In this document: piece by piece, positions 28,432-36,497 of the stretch
Position numbering within the stretch: position 1 is the first letter of the stretch
How the letters are laid out: each line of letters starts with the position of its first letter
The notes under the pieces: generated by a model
Told to the model about the DNA's origin: nothing
The model's database searches: none
The model's input: the letters and a program-made list of their open reading frames with translations, nothing else
Made by a program: the position numbers and the translations under genes
NCBI RefSeq assembly: GCF_026343955.1
Contig: NZ_JAPKNI010000007.1
Coordinates: 1 to 64,000, forward strand
Direction: 5' to 3'
Length of the DNA: 64,000 nucleotides
Source: Kaistia defluvii
GTDB taxonomy: Bacteria; Pseudomonadota; Alphaproteobacteria; Rhizobiales; Kaistiaceae

Positions 28432-28960
28432 CGCCGCCTCGCTCGCTTGTCATGCGCTGTTTTGGCGAGTCTGCCATTCCACCCAACTTTTCACGAACGC
28501 TCGCGAGCCGGCTCATGATCGTGCCGATCGGCACGCCGAGGAATTCGGCCGCCTCGCGATAGGAGAAACCTTCCGCATAGACGAGAAGAACGGTTTCTCG
28601 CTGCGCTTCGGCGAGCCTTCCGATTTCCCTTAACACCTGGGACGCCAGAATATTCGTCTCGACCTCGCGACCGCCATCGACGACCAGGGCGATTTCCGCA
28701 TCGACCACGCCGGTGCCCTGGCGAACCCGCCTCGACCGCAATTCGTTGATCCAGATCGAGCGCTCGATCGCGAAAAGCCAGCGATCCAGCCGCGTGCCCG
28801 GCAGGAACTGGTGCGATCGCTCCAGCGCGCGCACGCAGGTCGCCTGCACAAGGTCCTCCGCGGTGTCGCGATTGCGCGACAGCACCAGGCCATAGCGCCA
28901 GAGCGCCGCCAGATGCTGCGACAGCCCAGTCCTCACCTCTTCGTGATCGGTTCTCGACAT
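28418..28960 (-). CDS. ECF RNA polymerase sigma factor
   Basis: 180 residues. Region 2 (YGLVLSRNRDTAEDLVQATCVRALE, WLFAIERSIWINELRSRR) and region 4 (LAEAQRETVLLVYAEGFSYREAAEFLGVPIGTIMSRL) are clear; regions 1.1 and 3 are lacking, so it is an extracytoplasmic-function sigma. The ATG at 28958-28960 is used; the open frame continues upstream but is Ala-rich non-coding sequence opposite the Gly-rich gene. It likely directs its own operon and perhaps the divergent secreted-protein genes. No promoter match could be recognised by eye. Confidence 0.92.
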   Translation of the reverse strand: MSRTDHEEVRTGLSQHLAALWRYGLVLSRNRDTAEDLVQATCVRALERSHQFLPGTRLDRWLFAIERSIWINELRSRRVRQGTGVVDAEIALVVDGGREVETNILASQVLREIGRLAEAQRETVLLVYAEGFSYREAAEFLGVPIGTIMSRLASVREKLGGMADSPKQRMTSERGGDDGS

Positions 28961-29044
28961 GGGCGACCGAATAGGGCTCCCCGCCCTGGTGTTCTTGGCG
29001 CGACTCTCGTCGCCGGGGCGAGAGAAAATCAGTCGGAGGGTCCG

Positions 29045-29662
29045 ATGACAACCATGTTTGAAAAGACAAGCCGTTCCGTGGTCACCCTTGCCTTCATCGG
29101 CTTGCTGGCGTCGACCGGCGCCGCGCTCGCTTCCAGCGGCGGAGGAGGAGGTGGTGGGGGCGGCAGCAGCGGTGGCGGTGGAAGCAGCGGCAGCAGTGGC
29201 GGCAGCAACGGTCACTTCATGCCGTCAAACCAGGTCTGCAAGCGCGGCATGGTGTACAGCACGAAGACGCAGCGTTGCGTCAAGGCACAGCATAGCGAAC
29301 TCGATGACAAGGAGTTGCTGCGGCAGGGCCGACAACTCGCGCTGGCCGGCTATTACGACAATGCGCTCGACGTGCTCAACGCCGTGCAGAACAAGCAGGA
29401 TTCCATGGTCCTGACCTATATCGGCTACAGCCACCGCAAGAAGGGTGACACCGATGTCGGCATCGGCTTCTACAAGCAGGCGCTGGCGATCGACCCCAAC
29501 AACCTGAACACGCACGAATATCTCGGCGAAGGCTATGCCAGCGCCGGGCGGATCGAGCTTGCCAAGGCCGAACTGGCCATCGTCCAGAAGCTCTGTGGCA
29601 GCACCGAGTGCGAGCAGTATGAGGATCTGGCCGCGGCCGTCGCCGGCAAGCCCGTGGAATAG
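29045..29662 (+). CDS. Secreted tetratricopeptide-repeat protein with Gly/Ser-rich linker
   Basis: About 205 residues. A signal peptide ends near ALASS, followed by a tract of Gly and Ser (about residues 30-55), then a cysteine motif VCKRGMVYSTKTQRCV and two or three TPR-like units (LRQGRQLALAGYYDNALDVLNAVQ, SHRKKGDTDVGIGFYKQALAIDPNNLNTHEYLGEGYASAGRIELAKAEL) and a final CGSTEC. GGAGG five bases upstream supports ATG at 29045. Divergent from the ECF sigma gene; probably an envelope protein in the same stress or signalling unit. Function unknown. Confidence 0.82.
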   Translation: MTTMFEKTSRSVVTLAFIGLLASTGAALASSGGGGGGGGGSSGGGGSSGSSGGSNGHFMPSNQVCKRGMVYSTKTQRCVKAQHSELDDKELLRQGRQLALAGYYDNALDVLNAVQNKQDSMVLTYIGYSHRKKGDTDVGIGFYKQALAIDPNNLNTHEYLGEGYASAGRIELAKAELAIVQKLCGSTECEQYEDLAAAVAGKPVE

Positions 29663-29819
29663 CATCCCGCCTTCCGCGGTAAACCGAGCCGGCGGCGTTG
29701 GATCAGGCGCCGCCGGCCGCCGGTCACCACTTCGTGACTGCCCTGCCCGCTCTGGATGTCGAATAGTCCGCCCGCAAGGAATAGCCTTCCCTCGGCACGC
29801 CGCCGACGGAGATAGACCG

Positions 29820-30095
29820 ATGACCTCGGTAACCGCCCGTTCCTCGCTAGCGATGACCGCCATCGTCCTGCTCAACCTGGCCGCCACGGCTCCCGCATGG
29901 AGTGCGTGCGGTCACAAGAGGGTTCACCGTGCGCAATTCCCACCATGTGGCAGCCTGCAAGTCTGGGACACGCAGTACCAGCGCTGCCTGTCGTTCAGCG
30001 CCAAGGGACCGCCCGACCAGAAGCCATGGCAACTCGGACCCAGATGGGACCCAGGCAATCGCGACTACGACTCGGCCATGTCCATGTGGAACTAG
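29820..30095 (+). CDS. Small secreted cysteine-motif protein
   Basis: 91 residues with a signal peptide (LAMTAIVLLNLAATAPAWSA) and a mature part of about 60 residues. The segment PPCGSLQVWDTQYQRCLS has the same spacing of Cys, aromatic, Thr-Gln and Arg-Cys as in the preceding secreted protein, suggesting the two share a small disulfide-bonded element. GGAGA lies about 8 bases before the ATG. No family recognised. Confidence 0.65.
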   Translation: MTSVTARSSLAMTAIVLLNLAATAPAWSACGHKRVHRAQFPPCGSLQVWDTQYQRCLSFSAKGPPDQKPWQLGPRWDPGNRDYDSAMSMWN

Positions 30096-30241
30096 GGCCG
30101 GGTCCCAAATTCCCATTCAGCGAGGAAGACGAACTCCATGATGATCTCGCCTTTGCGCTTCCCGGCATCCCGGTCGATGGAGGCGGGCGGCCGCCCGTCT
30201 TTGCGCGTTCGAAGCCTTGTTTCGTGCTGGAGTTGCCGCGC

Positions 30242-31369
30242 ATGAACCTCATTCACCTTCCCGGCGCCGACGCCGACGCCCGGCGCCTGCCCCGCTCGGA
30301 TGTGACCGCGACCCTTGGCTCGCTGGTGACGGTTGTGCCGCCGCACCGGATTCCGCAGGCGGTCGCCAAGGAGCGGGCGCGCGAGGTCTTCGCCTCGCGC
30401 ATGCCGTTCTTCGACCAACTGGAGCAGGTGTTCGACAATGCGGCGATCAAGGCTCGCTACAGCTGCCTGCCGGTGGAATGGTTCCTGGGCCCTGCCGATT
30501 TCGAGGAGAAGACGCGGCTCTACCAGGAGCACGCCACCGCCCTCGCCTTCGACGCGGCCACGCTCGCTCTGGACCAGGCAGGCTTCGGGCCGGAGGAGAT
30601 CGACGTGCTGGTCTTCGTCTCGTCCACCGGCATCTCGACCCCCACGATCGAAGCGCGGCTGATGAACAGGATGGCCTTCCGGCCCGACGTGATGCGGCTG
30701 CCGATCTTCGGTTTCGGCTGTGCCGGCGGCGTCCTCGGGCTCACTCGCACCGCGCAGATGGCGCGATCGCAGCCCGGACTTCGCTGTCTGATGATCGTCG
30801 TCGAACTGAGCAGCCTCGCCTTTCGCTATGACCGGCTCACCAAGAGCAATCTGGTCGCCAGCGCGCTGTTCGGGGACGGCGCGGCGGCCGCAGTCATCAG
30901 TAGCGACCCGCGTGACGCGAGCCTTGCGACGCTGGGCGTCGGCGGCGAGCATTGCTGGCCCGACACGCTCGATGTCATGGGCTGGAACATCGATGCCAAT
31001 GGTCTCGACGTCATCTTCCAGCAGAGCATCCCGCAGATCATCGCCGACCAGTATCCGGCCGCGCTCGATGCCTTTCTCGCCCATCATGGGCTGACTCGGT
31101 CGGACATCGACCGGCCCTGCTGCCACCCGGGCGGCGCCAAGGTCGTGGACGAGTTGGAGAAGGTCTTCGACTACCCGACGCTCGGCCTCGACGCGGAACG
31201 CCGGGTTCTGGCCGAATACGGAAACATGTCCGCGCCCACCGTTCTGTTCGTGCTGCAAGACCTGCTCAAGACGGGCCAGCAGGGTGACTTGCTCGCCTCG
31301 TCGCTCGGCCCCGGCTTCACCGCGGCTTTTCAGATGGTGTCGATCGGCAAGGGAGGCAGCGCGGCATGA
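30242..31369 (+). CDS. Type III polyketide synthase (chalcone/alkylpyrone synthase-like)
   Basis: 375 residues, thiolase fold. The catalytic triad is visible: Cys160 in FGFGCAGGVLG, His295 in CCHPGGAK and Asn328 in YGNMSAPTVLFVL; DVLVFVSSTGISTPTIEARL is a family landmark. Such bacterial enzymes extend a fatty acyl-CoA with malonyl-CoA to alkylpyrones or alkylresorcinols, often membrane lipids. The start at 30242 has GGAG ten bases upstream; the longer open frame runs into non-coding sequence. Its stop overlaps the start of an ICMT-like methyltransferase, as in the B. subtilis bpsA-bpsB pair. Confidence 0.92.
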   Translation: MNLIHLPGADADARRLPRSDVTATLGSLVTVVPPHRIPQAVAKERAREVFASRMPFFDQLEQVFDNAAIKARYSCLPVEWFLGPADFEEKTRLYQEHATALAFDAATLALDQAGFGPEEIDVLVFVSSTGISTPTIEARLMNRMAFRPDVMRLPIFGFGCAGGVLGLTRTAQMARSQPGLRCLMIVVELSSLAFRYDRLTKSNLVASALFGDGAAAAVISSDPRDASLATLGVGGEHCWPDTLDVMGWNIDANGLDVIFQQSIPQIIADQYPAALDAFLAHHGLTRSDIDRPCCHPGGAKVVDELEKVFDYPTLGLDAERRVLAEYGNMSAPTVLFVLQDLLKTGQQGDLLASSLGPGFTAAFQMVSIGKGGSAA

Positions 31370-31932
31370 CGGCGGCCGGCTTCGACTTCGGGTGGGCATA
31401 CTGGCTTCTGCTGGCCGTTGCCTTGCAGCGGTTTGTGGAGCTTTGGCGGGCCAGGCGCAATACACGCCGTCTGCTGGCACGCGGCGGCCGCGAGGTGGGG
31501 CGTGAGCACTACCCCCTCATCGTGACCCTGCACACCCTATGGCTGCTGACTTTGGCGCTGATGACCGCGCCCAATCCGCCGGTCAATTGGGGCCTGATCG
31601 GCGTGTTCGGTCTGTTGCAGGTCGTGCGGCTCTGGGTGCTGATCACGCTCGGGGGGTACTGGACGACACGGATCATCACGCTCGACGATGCGCCCTTGCT
31701 GCGGAAGGGCCCCTATCGCTTCCTCCGCCATCCGAACTACGTCGTTGTCGCGCTGGAGATCCCCCTGCTCGCCCTGATCCTCAACCTGCCCGTCGTGGCT
31801 CTGGTCTTTGGCATGCTCAACCTGCTTGTGCTCTGGATGCGGATCCGGATCGAGAACCGCGCGCTGGCGGCGAGGCGGATGGCTGGAGGCAGTGCTGGTC
31901 GGGGAAATGCGGTGTCTTCCCCTCTCTCATAG
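31366..31932 (+). CDS. Isoprenylcysteine carboxyl methyltransferase (ICMT)-family membrane methyltransferase
   Basis: 188 residues with about five hydrophobic helices and the ICMT/phospholipid-methyltransferase C-terminal signature GPYRFLRHPNYVVVALEI followed by MRIRIENRAL. Overlaps the polyketide synthase gene by four bases (ATGA). In Bacillus the equivalent partner (BpsB/YpbQ) O-methylates the alkylpyrone product, and I infer the same here: SAM-dependent methylation of a polyketide lipid in the membrane. Confidence 0.85.
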   Translation: MTAAGFDFGWAYWLLLAVALQRFVELWRARRNTRRLLARGGREVGREHYPLIVTLHTLWLLTLALMTAPNPPVNWGLIGVFGLLQVVRLWVLITLGGYWTTRIITLDDAPLLRKGPYRFLRHPNYVVVALEIPLLALILNLPVVALVFGMLNLLVLWMRIRIENRALAARRMAGGSAGRGNAVSSPLS

Positions 31933-31981
31933 CGAGCCCGTGGCGGAGCTTCACTGGCATGTCAGGGAGCCGCGTCCTCGT

Positions 31982-32011
31982 CCGTCATCCCGGCCTTCAC
32001 CCGGGCGACGG
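31982..32011. repeat. Hairpin between converging ICMT and M20 genes
   Basis: Outer arms CCGTC/GACGG and inner arms CCCGG/CCGGG form a stem-loop; the CGTCATCCCGGCC-type sequence resembles a palindromic repeat frequent between rhizobial genes. It may act as a terminator for both converging transcripts. No T-run. Confidence 0.4.
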
Positions 32012-32092
32012 CCCCTTCCGCGCGCGCGAATCGGCATCGCGATTGCCGAGTGATGCGAGACCCTCTCCATCGGCGCGTTGCGAGAAAGCTGC

Positions 32093-33310
32093 TCACGCGG
32101 ACAGCAGGTCTTCCAGCGCCAGGGCGACGATCTCGGTGGCGGCGCGCAGGTCCGACAGCTGAATGTGCTCGTCGGTCGAATGCGCGCGTGCCTCCAGGAT
32201 CGAGCGCGGACCGGCGCCATAGAGGATGGTCGGAATGCCGGCGGCCGCATAGTGGCGCGCGTCGGTATAGAGCGGCACGCCGGTCGCCTCGATCGAGAGA
32301 CCCAACACGGCCTTTGCCGGCCCCTGAACGGCCTCGACGAGCCTTCCGACGCCCGGCAGCGGACGCAGCGGCTCGGCCAGCATGATCCGGCGGCATTCGA
32401 CCTCGACGCCGGCCATATCGGGCGCCGCCGCCTCGATCAGCCGGATCAACTCCGCCTCGACGGCCTCGCCCTGCTCTTCGGGGATCAGGCGCCGATCGAT
32501 GCGGAAGGCGATCCGATCCGGCACGACATTGGTGTTGATACCGCCCGAGATCAGACCGACGGTGATCTGCGGCGAGCCGATGCCGCGCTCGGTCGAAACC
32601 CGCTCGAGCAGACGCCGGCGCTCGGCATAGATGGCGGCGAGGATCGGCGTCGCCGCCTCCAGCGCATCGACGCCGGAAGACGGCATCGCGGCATGCGCCT
32701 GGCGGCCGCGCACAACGACTTCGAGATGCAGCGCGCCATTATGGGCCGTGGTGATCGCGTAGGAGAAGCCGGCCGAAATGGCGTGGGTAGCCTTCGAGAG
32801 ATCGTGCGCCAGCAGCCATTGCGGACCGACGAAGCCGCCCGTCTCCTCGTCATAGGTCAGATGAAGCTCGACGCCGCCATCGAGCGGTTTCGCCGATTGC
32901 TCCAGCGCCAGCAGTGCGAAGGCATAGGTCGCGAAGTCGGATTTCGACACCGCCGCACCCCGGCCGTAGATCGCGCCGTTGCGTTCCTCGGCGCCATAGG
33001 GATCGCTGGTCCAGCCGCCGCCGGGCGGGACGACGTCGCCATGGGCGTTAAGGGCGATGACGGGCCCCTGCCCGCTGCCGAAAGTCTTGCGGACGATCAG
33101 GTTGGTGACGCTCTTCATGCCGTGCTGGCGCACATAGGGCTCCGGCACGGGGTGCTGCTCGACGGTGAAGCCGAGCGCCTCCAGTTCGGCCGCCGCCGCT
33201 TCGGCATGGGGGCCGCAGTTTCCCGGCGGATTGTCGCTCGGCACCTGGATCATCGCCTTCAGGAACGCGACCTCGCGCTCCCAGTTGGCGGCGACGGCGT
33301 CCCGGATCAT
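32093..33310 (-). CDS. M20-family metallohydrolase (ArgE/DapE/CPG2 type)
   Basis: 405 residues. Metal-binding sequences NAHGDVVPPGGGWTSDPYGA and YDEETGG, and a dimerisation domain (GALHLEVVVRGRQAHAAMPSSGVDALEAA). It is a zinc amidohydrolase/deacylase. It is the last gene of the purine-degradation operon and overlaps the allantoate amidohydrolase-like gene by four bases, so it is co-translated with that pathway. It may act on a ureide or amide intermediate (for instance beyond allantoate), but its substrate cannot be named from sequence. Confidence 0.85.
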   Translation of the reverse strand: MIRDAVAANWEREVAFLKAMIQVPSDNPPGNCGPHAEAAAAELEALGFTVEQHPVPEPYVRQHGMKSVTNLIVRKTFGSGQGPVIALNAHGDVVPPGGGWTSDPYGAEERNGAIYGRGAAVSKSDFATYAFALLALEQSAKPLDGGVELHLTYDEETGGFVGPQWLLAHDLSKATHAISAGFSYAITTAHNGALHLEVVVRGRQAHAAMPSSGVDALEAATPILAAIYAERRRLLERVSTERGIGSPQITVGLISGGINTNVVPDRIAFRIDRRLIPEEQGEAVEAELIRLIEAAAPDMAGVEVECRRIMLAEPLRPLPGVGRLVEAVQGPAKAVLGLSIEATGVPLYTDARHYAAAGIPTILYGAGPRSILEARAHSTDEHIQLSDLRAATEIVALALEDLLSA

Positions 33311-34581
33311 GGCTGTTCTTCCTGTCGCGCCAGTTCAAGGATGGTCTCGACCAGGGCCTCCACCGCGAGGCCCATGTCGTCGATGGTGACGAATTCGGCA
33401 GGGTTGTGGCTGATGCCGGCCCGGCAGCGCACGAAGATCATCCCGAACTCGCCGAGATGCGCCATGGACTGGCCGTCATGCCCGGCGCCCGACATCAGGC
33501 TGCGCGCCGGTTCGCCCTGCACGGTCGTGACGGCCTTGCCGATCGCCTTCTGGAGCCGGGCGCCGCAGGTCGCGACCGGCTTTTCCAGCATGGTCTCGAC
33601 GCCGACCACGACATGGCGGGTCTTGTCGACCTTTCGCGCGACCAGCGTGATCGCCTCGACTGCTTCCTGCCTAGCCTGATCGTTGGCGGCGCGGACATCG
33701 AGCGAGAAGCGGACATCGGCGGGGATGACGTTGGAAGCGCCCGGCATGACCTCGACATGGCCGACGGTCGCGACGAGCGAGTTCTTCTTGTCTTTTTTCG
33801 CGATCGCCTCGATCGCCAGGATGATCTCCGCCGCCGCCGCCAGCGCATCGTGGCGCATGGTCATCGGCACGGTGCCGGCATGACCCGCCTCGCCCTTGAT
33901 GCGGATGCGATGGCGGCTCTGGCTGGCGATCGCGGTGACGACGCCGAGCGGCTCCTGCGCGCGCTCCAGCACCGGTCCCTGCTCGATATGCACCTCGAGA
34001 TAGCCGAGGACGGAGGGGCGCTGATAGGCCTCTTCCTTCAGGCGCGCCGGATCGCCGCCGAAGGCGATCAGCGCATCGCGCAGGGTGATGTCGGCATCGT
34101 CGGTGATGTCGAGCGCCTTGGGATCGAAGACGCCGGCCGTCACGGCGGAGGTGGTCAGCGTCACGGGGAAGCGCACACCCTCCTCGTCGCCAAATGCCAG
34201 GATGTCGATACCGAACGGCAGGGTGACGCCCCGCGCCTTCAGCGTCTCCACCGCCAATATCCCGACGACGACGCCGAGATTGCCGTCATAGCGGCCGGCA
34301 TTGATGACGGTGTCGATATGCGAGCCGATCAGCAGCGCCTTGTTGCCGCTCCGCCCGGCCCGTCCCGGCGGCATCGATCCGCGCATGGTGCCGGCGGCGT
34401 CGAGCCGCGTCGAAAGGCCGGCCTCGCGCATCCATTCGCCAACCAGTTCGGCAGCGCGCTTGTGCTCCGGCGTCAGATACAGTCGGGTCAAATGATCGGG
34501 ACTGGCGGAGATCGCAGTCAGCGCGTCGATCATGCGCTGCGCCTTTTCGCCCAGCGCTCTTGCGGTGACGACCGGGGTCAT
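33307..34581 (-). CDS. Allantoate amidohydrolase/N-carbamoyl-L-amino acid hydrolase family
   Basis: 424 residues, M20-type zinc amidohydrolase. Landmarks are GSHIDTVINAGRYDGNLGVVVGI, FGDEEGVRFPVTL, YLEVHIEQGPVLERA, HAGTVPMTMRHDALAAAAE and GAGHDGQSMAHLGEFGMIFVRC. Family members release ammonia or CO2 from carbamoyl groups of allantoate, ureidoglycine or N-carbamoyl amino acids. Position between uraD and another hydrolase argues for a ureide in purine breakdown. Overlaps both neighbours by four bases. Confidence 0.88.
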   Translation of the reverse strand: MTPVVTARALGEKAQRMIDALTAISASPDHLTRLYLTPEHKRAAELVGEWMREAGLSTRLDAAGTMRGSMPPGRAGRSGNKALLIGSHIDTVINAGRYDGNLGVVVGILAVETLKARGVTLPFGIDILAFGDEEGVRFPVTLTTSAVTAGVFDPKALDITDDADITLRDALIAFGGDPARLKEEAYQRPSVLGYLEVHIEQGPVLERAQEPLGVVTAIASQSRHRIRIKGEAGHAGTVPMTMRHDALAAAAEIILAIEAIAKKDKKNSLVATVGHVEVMPGASNVIPADVRFSLDVRAANDQARQEAVEAITLVARKVDKTRHVVVGVETMLEKPVATCGARLQKAIGKAVTTVQGEPARSLMSGAGHDGQSMAHLGEFGMIFVRCRAGISHNPAEFVTIDDMGLAVEALVETILELARQEEQP

Positions 34582-35099
34582 GACGCGACCCGGTCCTCGA
34601 GGCGGAAGCGGATGATCCGCTGCACCTGGGCCAGGGCGGTGGCGCGCTCGACCTCGATCGCGTTGTCGAGGCGCGCCTCGAAGGCTTCCAGCACCTGGTC
34701 CTTGGTCGCGCCCTTGACGGCGAGGATGAAGGGAATGCCGTGCCGCTCGCGATAGGCGCCATTCAGGCGGGAGAAGCGGGCGTATTCGTCCGCGCTCATC
34801 CGGTCGAGCCCCGCGCCGGCCTGCTCGTTGCGTGATTCGGGCGCCAACTCGCCGGCGATCGCGGCGCGGCCGGCAAGGTCCGGATGCTCGCGCAGAAGCG
34901 CCAGCTGCGCATCGGGCTCCGCCGCGGCGACCGCTTCGGCGAAGGCGGCCACCATCGCCGCCCGGTCGGAATAGGGCCTTGCCCCCTCCGCCACCGTCGC
35001 CACCCAGGGCGAGTGTTCGGCGATATCGCCAAAGCTCGCCACGAAGGCATCTGCATCCATGCGGTTGACCGCGGCGAGCGTCAGCGTTTGGGTCGACAT
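34578..35099 (-). CDS. uraD: OHCU decarboxylase
   Basis: 173 residues. ASFGDIAEHSPWVATVA and LREHPDLAGRAA contain the conserved histidines, and SRFSRLNGAYRERHGIPFILAVKG is the family signature. It decarboxylates 2-oxo-4-hydroxy-4-carboxy-5-ureidoimidazoline to (S)-allantoin, the third step of urate breakdown after urate oxidation and HIU hydrolysis. Co-operonic with puuD upstream (34-base gap) and the amidohydrolase gene downstream. Confidence 0.95.
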   Translation of the reverse strand: MSTQTLTLAAVNRMDADAFVASFGDIAEHSPWVATVAEGARPYSDRAAMVAAFAEAVAAAEPDAQLALLREHPDLAGRAAIAGELAPESRNEQAGAGLDRMSADEYARFSRLNGAYRERHGIPFILAVKGATKDQVLEAFEARLDNAIEVERATALAQVQRIIRFRLEDRVAS

Positions 35100-35133
35100 T
35101 TCATCCCGGTTTCAGGAAAAGGGTAGCGCTTGT

Positions 35134-36315
35134 CTAATGGCTTTGCAGCCACGCGCCAAGCCTCTTGCGGTCTTCCGCCGTCATGCCGTGTTCATTGCCG
35201 AGCGGCATGGCGGTGCCGTTCACGGCCTGGGCCATGACCTGCTCCTTATGCGCGGCAAGCTGATCCGTCGAGGTCAGGATCACGCCCTTGGGCGGGGCGT
35301 CGAAGCCGTCATGCGTCGGCTTGGCGGCATGGCACATGGCGCAATGCTTGGCCGTCAGCGCCAGGACGTCGGCATCCGACACCGTCAGGCCCGGATCGAT
35401 CTCGACCGGGCGCGGCGCCGTCATCACCAGCAGCACGCCGAAGGCCACCGCCGCGGCGGGAATCGTCCAGGCGAACTTGCGGAACGGATCATGCGCCTCG
35501 TGCCGGTTGAGGAAATGGCGGATGGAGCCGCCGAGCAGCAGCACGAAGGCGACGAGGATCCAGCTTTGCGGATGGCTGGAGAGCATCGGATAATGGTTGG
35601 AAACCATCATCAGCAGCACGGGCAGCGTCAGGTAGTTGTTGTGCACCGAGCGCTGCTTGCCGATGGCGCCGAGGCGCGGGTCCGGCTTCTCGTGCTTCAG
35701 CAGGGAGGCGACGATCTTCTTCTGGTTCGGGATGATCACGCCGAAGACGTTGACCGCCATGATCGTGCCGATGAAGGCGCCGACATGGATCAGCGCGCCA
35801 CGGCCGGAATAGACATGGGTGAACATGTAGGCCGCGCCGACGATCAGCCCGAACAGGCAGACCGCGAGCAGCGGCGTGTAGCGGCCGATGATCGACTTGC
35901 AGAGTTGGTCGTAGATGACCCAGCCCCCGGCGAGCGACAGGATCGAAATCACGATCGCCTGCGAGGGCAGCATCGGCAGGATCGACTTGTCGATCAGGAA
36001 GGTGTTGGCGTTCCAGTAATACTGGACCGTCAGCAGCAGGAAGCCCGTCACCCAGGTGAGATAGGCCTCCCACTTGAACCAGATCAGGTCGGACGGCAGC
36101 GCCGGCGGCGCGACCAGGTACTTCTCGACGTGATAGAAGCCGCCGCCATGCACTTCCCAGGCCGTGCCATAGACGCCCTCCTTCATCTGCTCGCGCTTCT
36201 TCAGCGAGAGATCGAGCCCGATGAAATAGAAGGACGTGCCGATCCAGCCGATGCCTACGATCATGTGGGCCCAGCGGATCAGGAGGTTCAGCCAATCGAC
36301 GACGAATGCGGACAT
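35134..36315 (-). CDS. puuD: Urate oxidase/hydroxylase PuuD (membrane protein with cytochrome c domain)
   Basis: 393 residues. An N-terminal multi-span membrane part (MIVGIGWIGTSFYFIGLDLSL, FKWEAYLTWVTGFLLLTVQYYWNAN, and about eight helices) with several His, and a C-terminal cytochrome c domain with CAMCH heme site (about residue 336) and a late Met. PuuD converts urate to 5-hydroxyisourate, passing electrons to cytochrome c instead of oxygen directly. It takes the place of a soluble uricase in this cluster. Confidence 0.93.
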   Translation of the reverse strand: MSAFVVDWLNLLIRWAHMIVGIGWIGTSFYFIGLDLSLKKREQMKEGVYGTAWEVHGGGFYHVEKYLVAPPALPSDLIWFKWEAYLTWVTGFLLLTVQYYWNANTFLIDKSILPMLPSQAIVISILSLAGGWVIYDQLCKSIIGRYTPLLAVCLFGLIVGAAYMFTHVYSGRGALIHVGAFIGTIMAVNVFGVIIPNQKKIVASLLKHEKPDPRLGAIGKQRSVHNNYLTLPVLLMMVSNHYPMLSSHPQSWILVAFVLLLGGSIRHFLNRHEAHDPFRKFAWTIPAAAVAFGVLLVMTAPRPVEIDPGLTVSDADVLALTAKHCAMCHAAKPTHDGFDAPPKGVILTSTDQLAAHKEQVMAQAVNGTAMPLGNEHGMTAEDRKRLGAWLQSH

Positions 36316-36497
36316 TGGGCGGGGTTCGGTCTCGTTGAGGTGCCGGTTGCGCGTGGGCGCGCAGGTGCCGGTTCCGAGAAGGCGCCTTCCGGGCGTTCTC
36401 CCGGAACGGGGTCCGGGCTGCGGCTGGAAGGGGCTCGCTGCCGGTAGAGAACTCCCGGACGCGGCCGGCTGGCCGCGTCCGGAAATATCGCGGCCGC

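Noticed and set aside
29142-29206. Tandem repeat in the Gly/Ser codon tract
   Set aside because: It is low-complexity coding sequence for a flexible linker, not a CRISPR or VNTR with regular units.
28961-29215. N-terminal extension of the ECF sigma factor
   Set aside because: Ala/Thr/Ser-rich extension is the mirror image of the Gly-rich tract of the divergent secreted protein.
29897-30241. Upstream extension of the polyketide synthase frame
   Set aside because: It overlaps the small secreted protein gene in another frame and has no synthase-like sequence.
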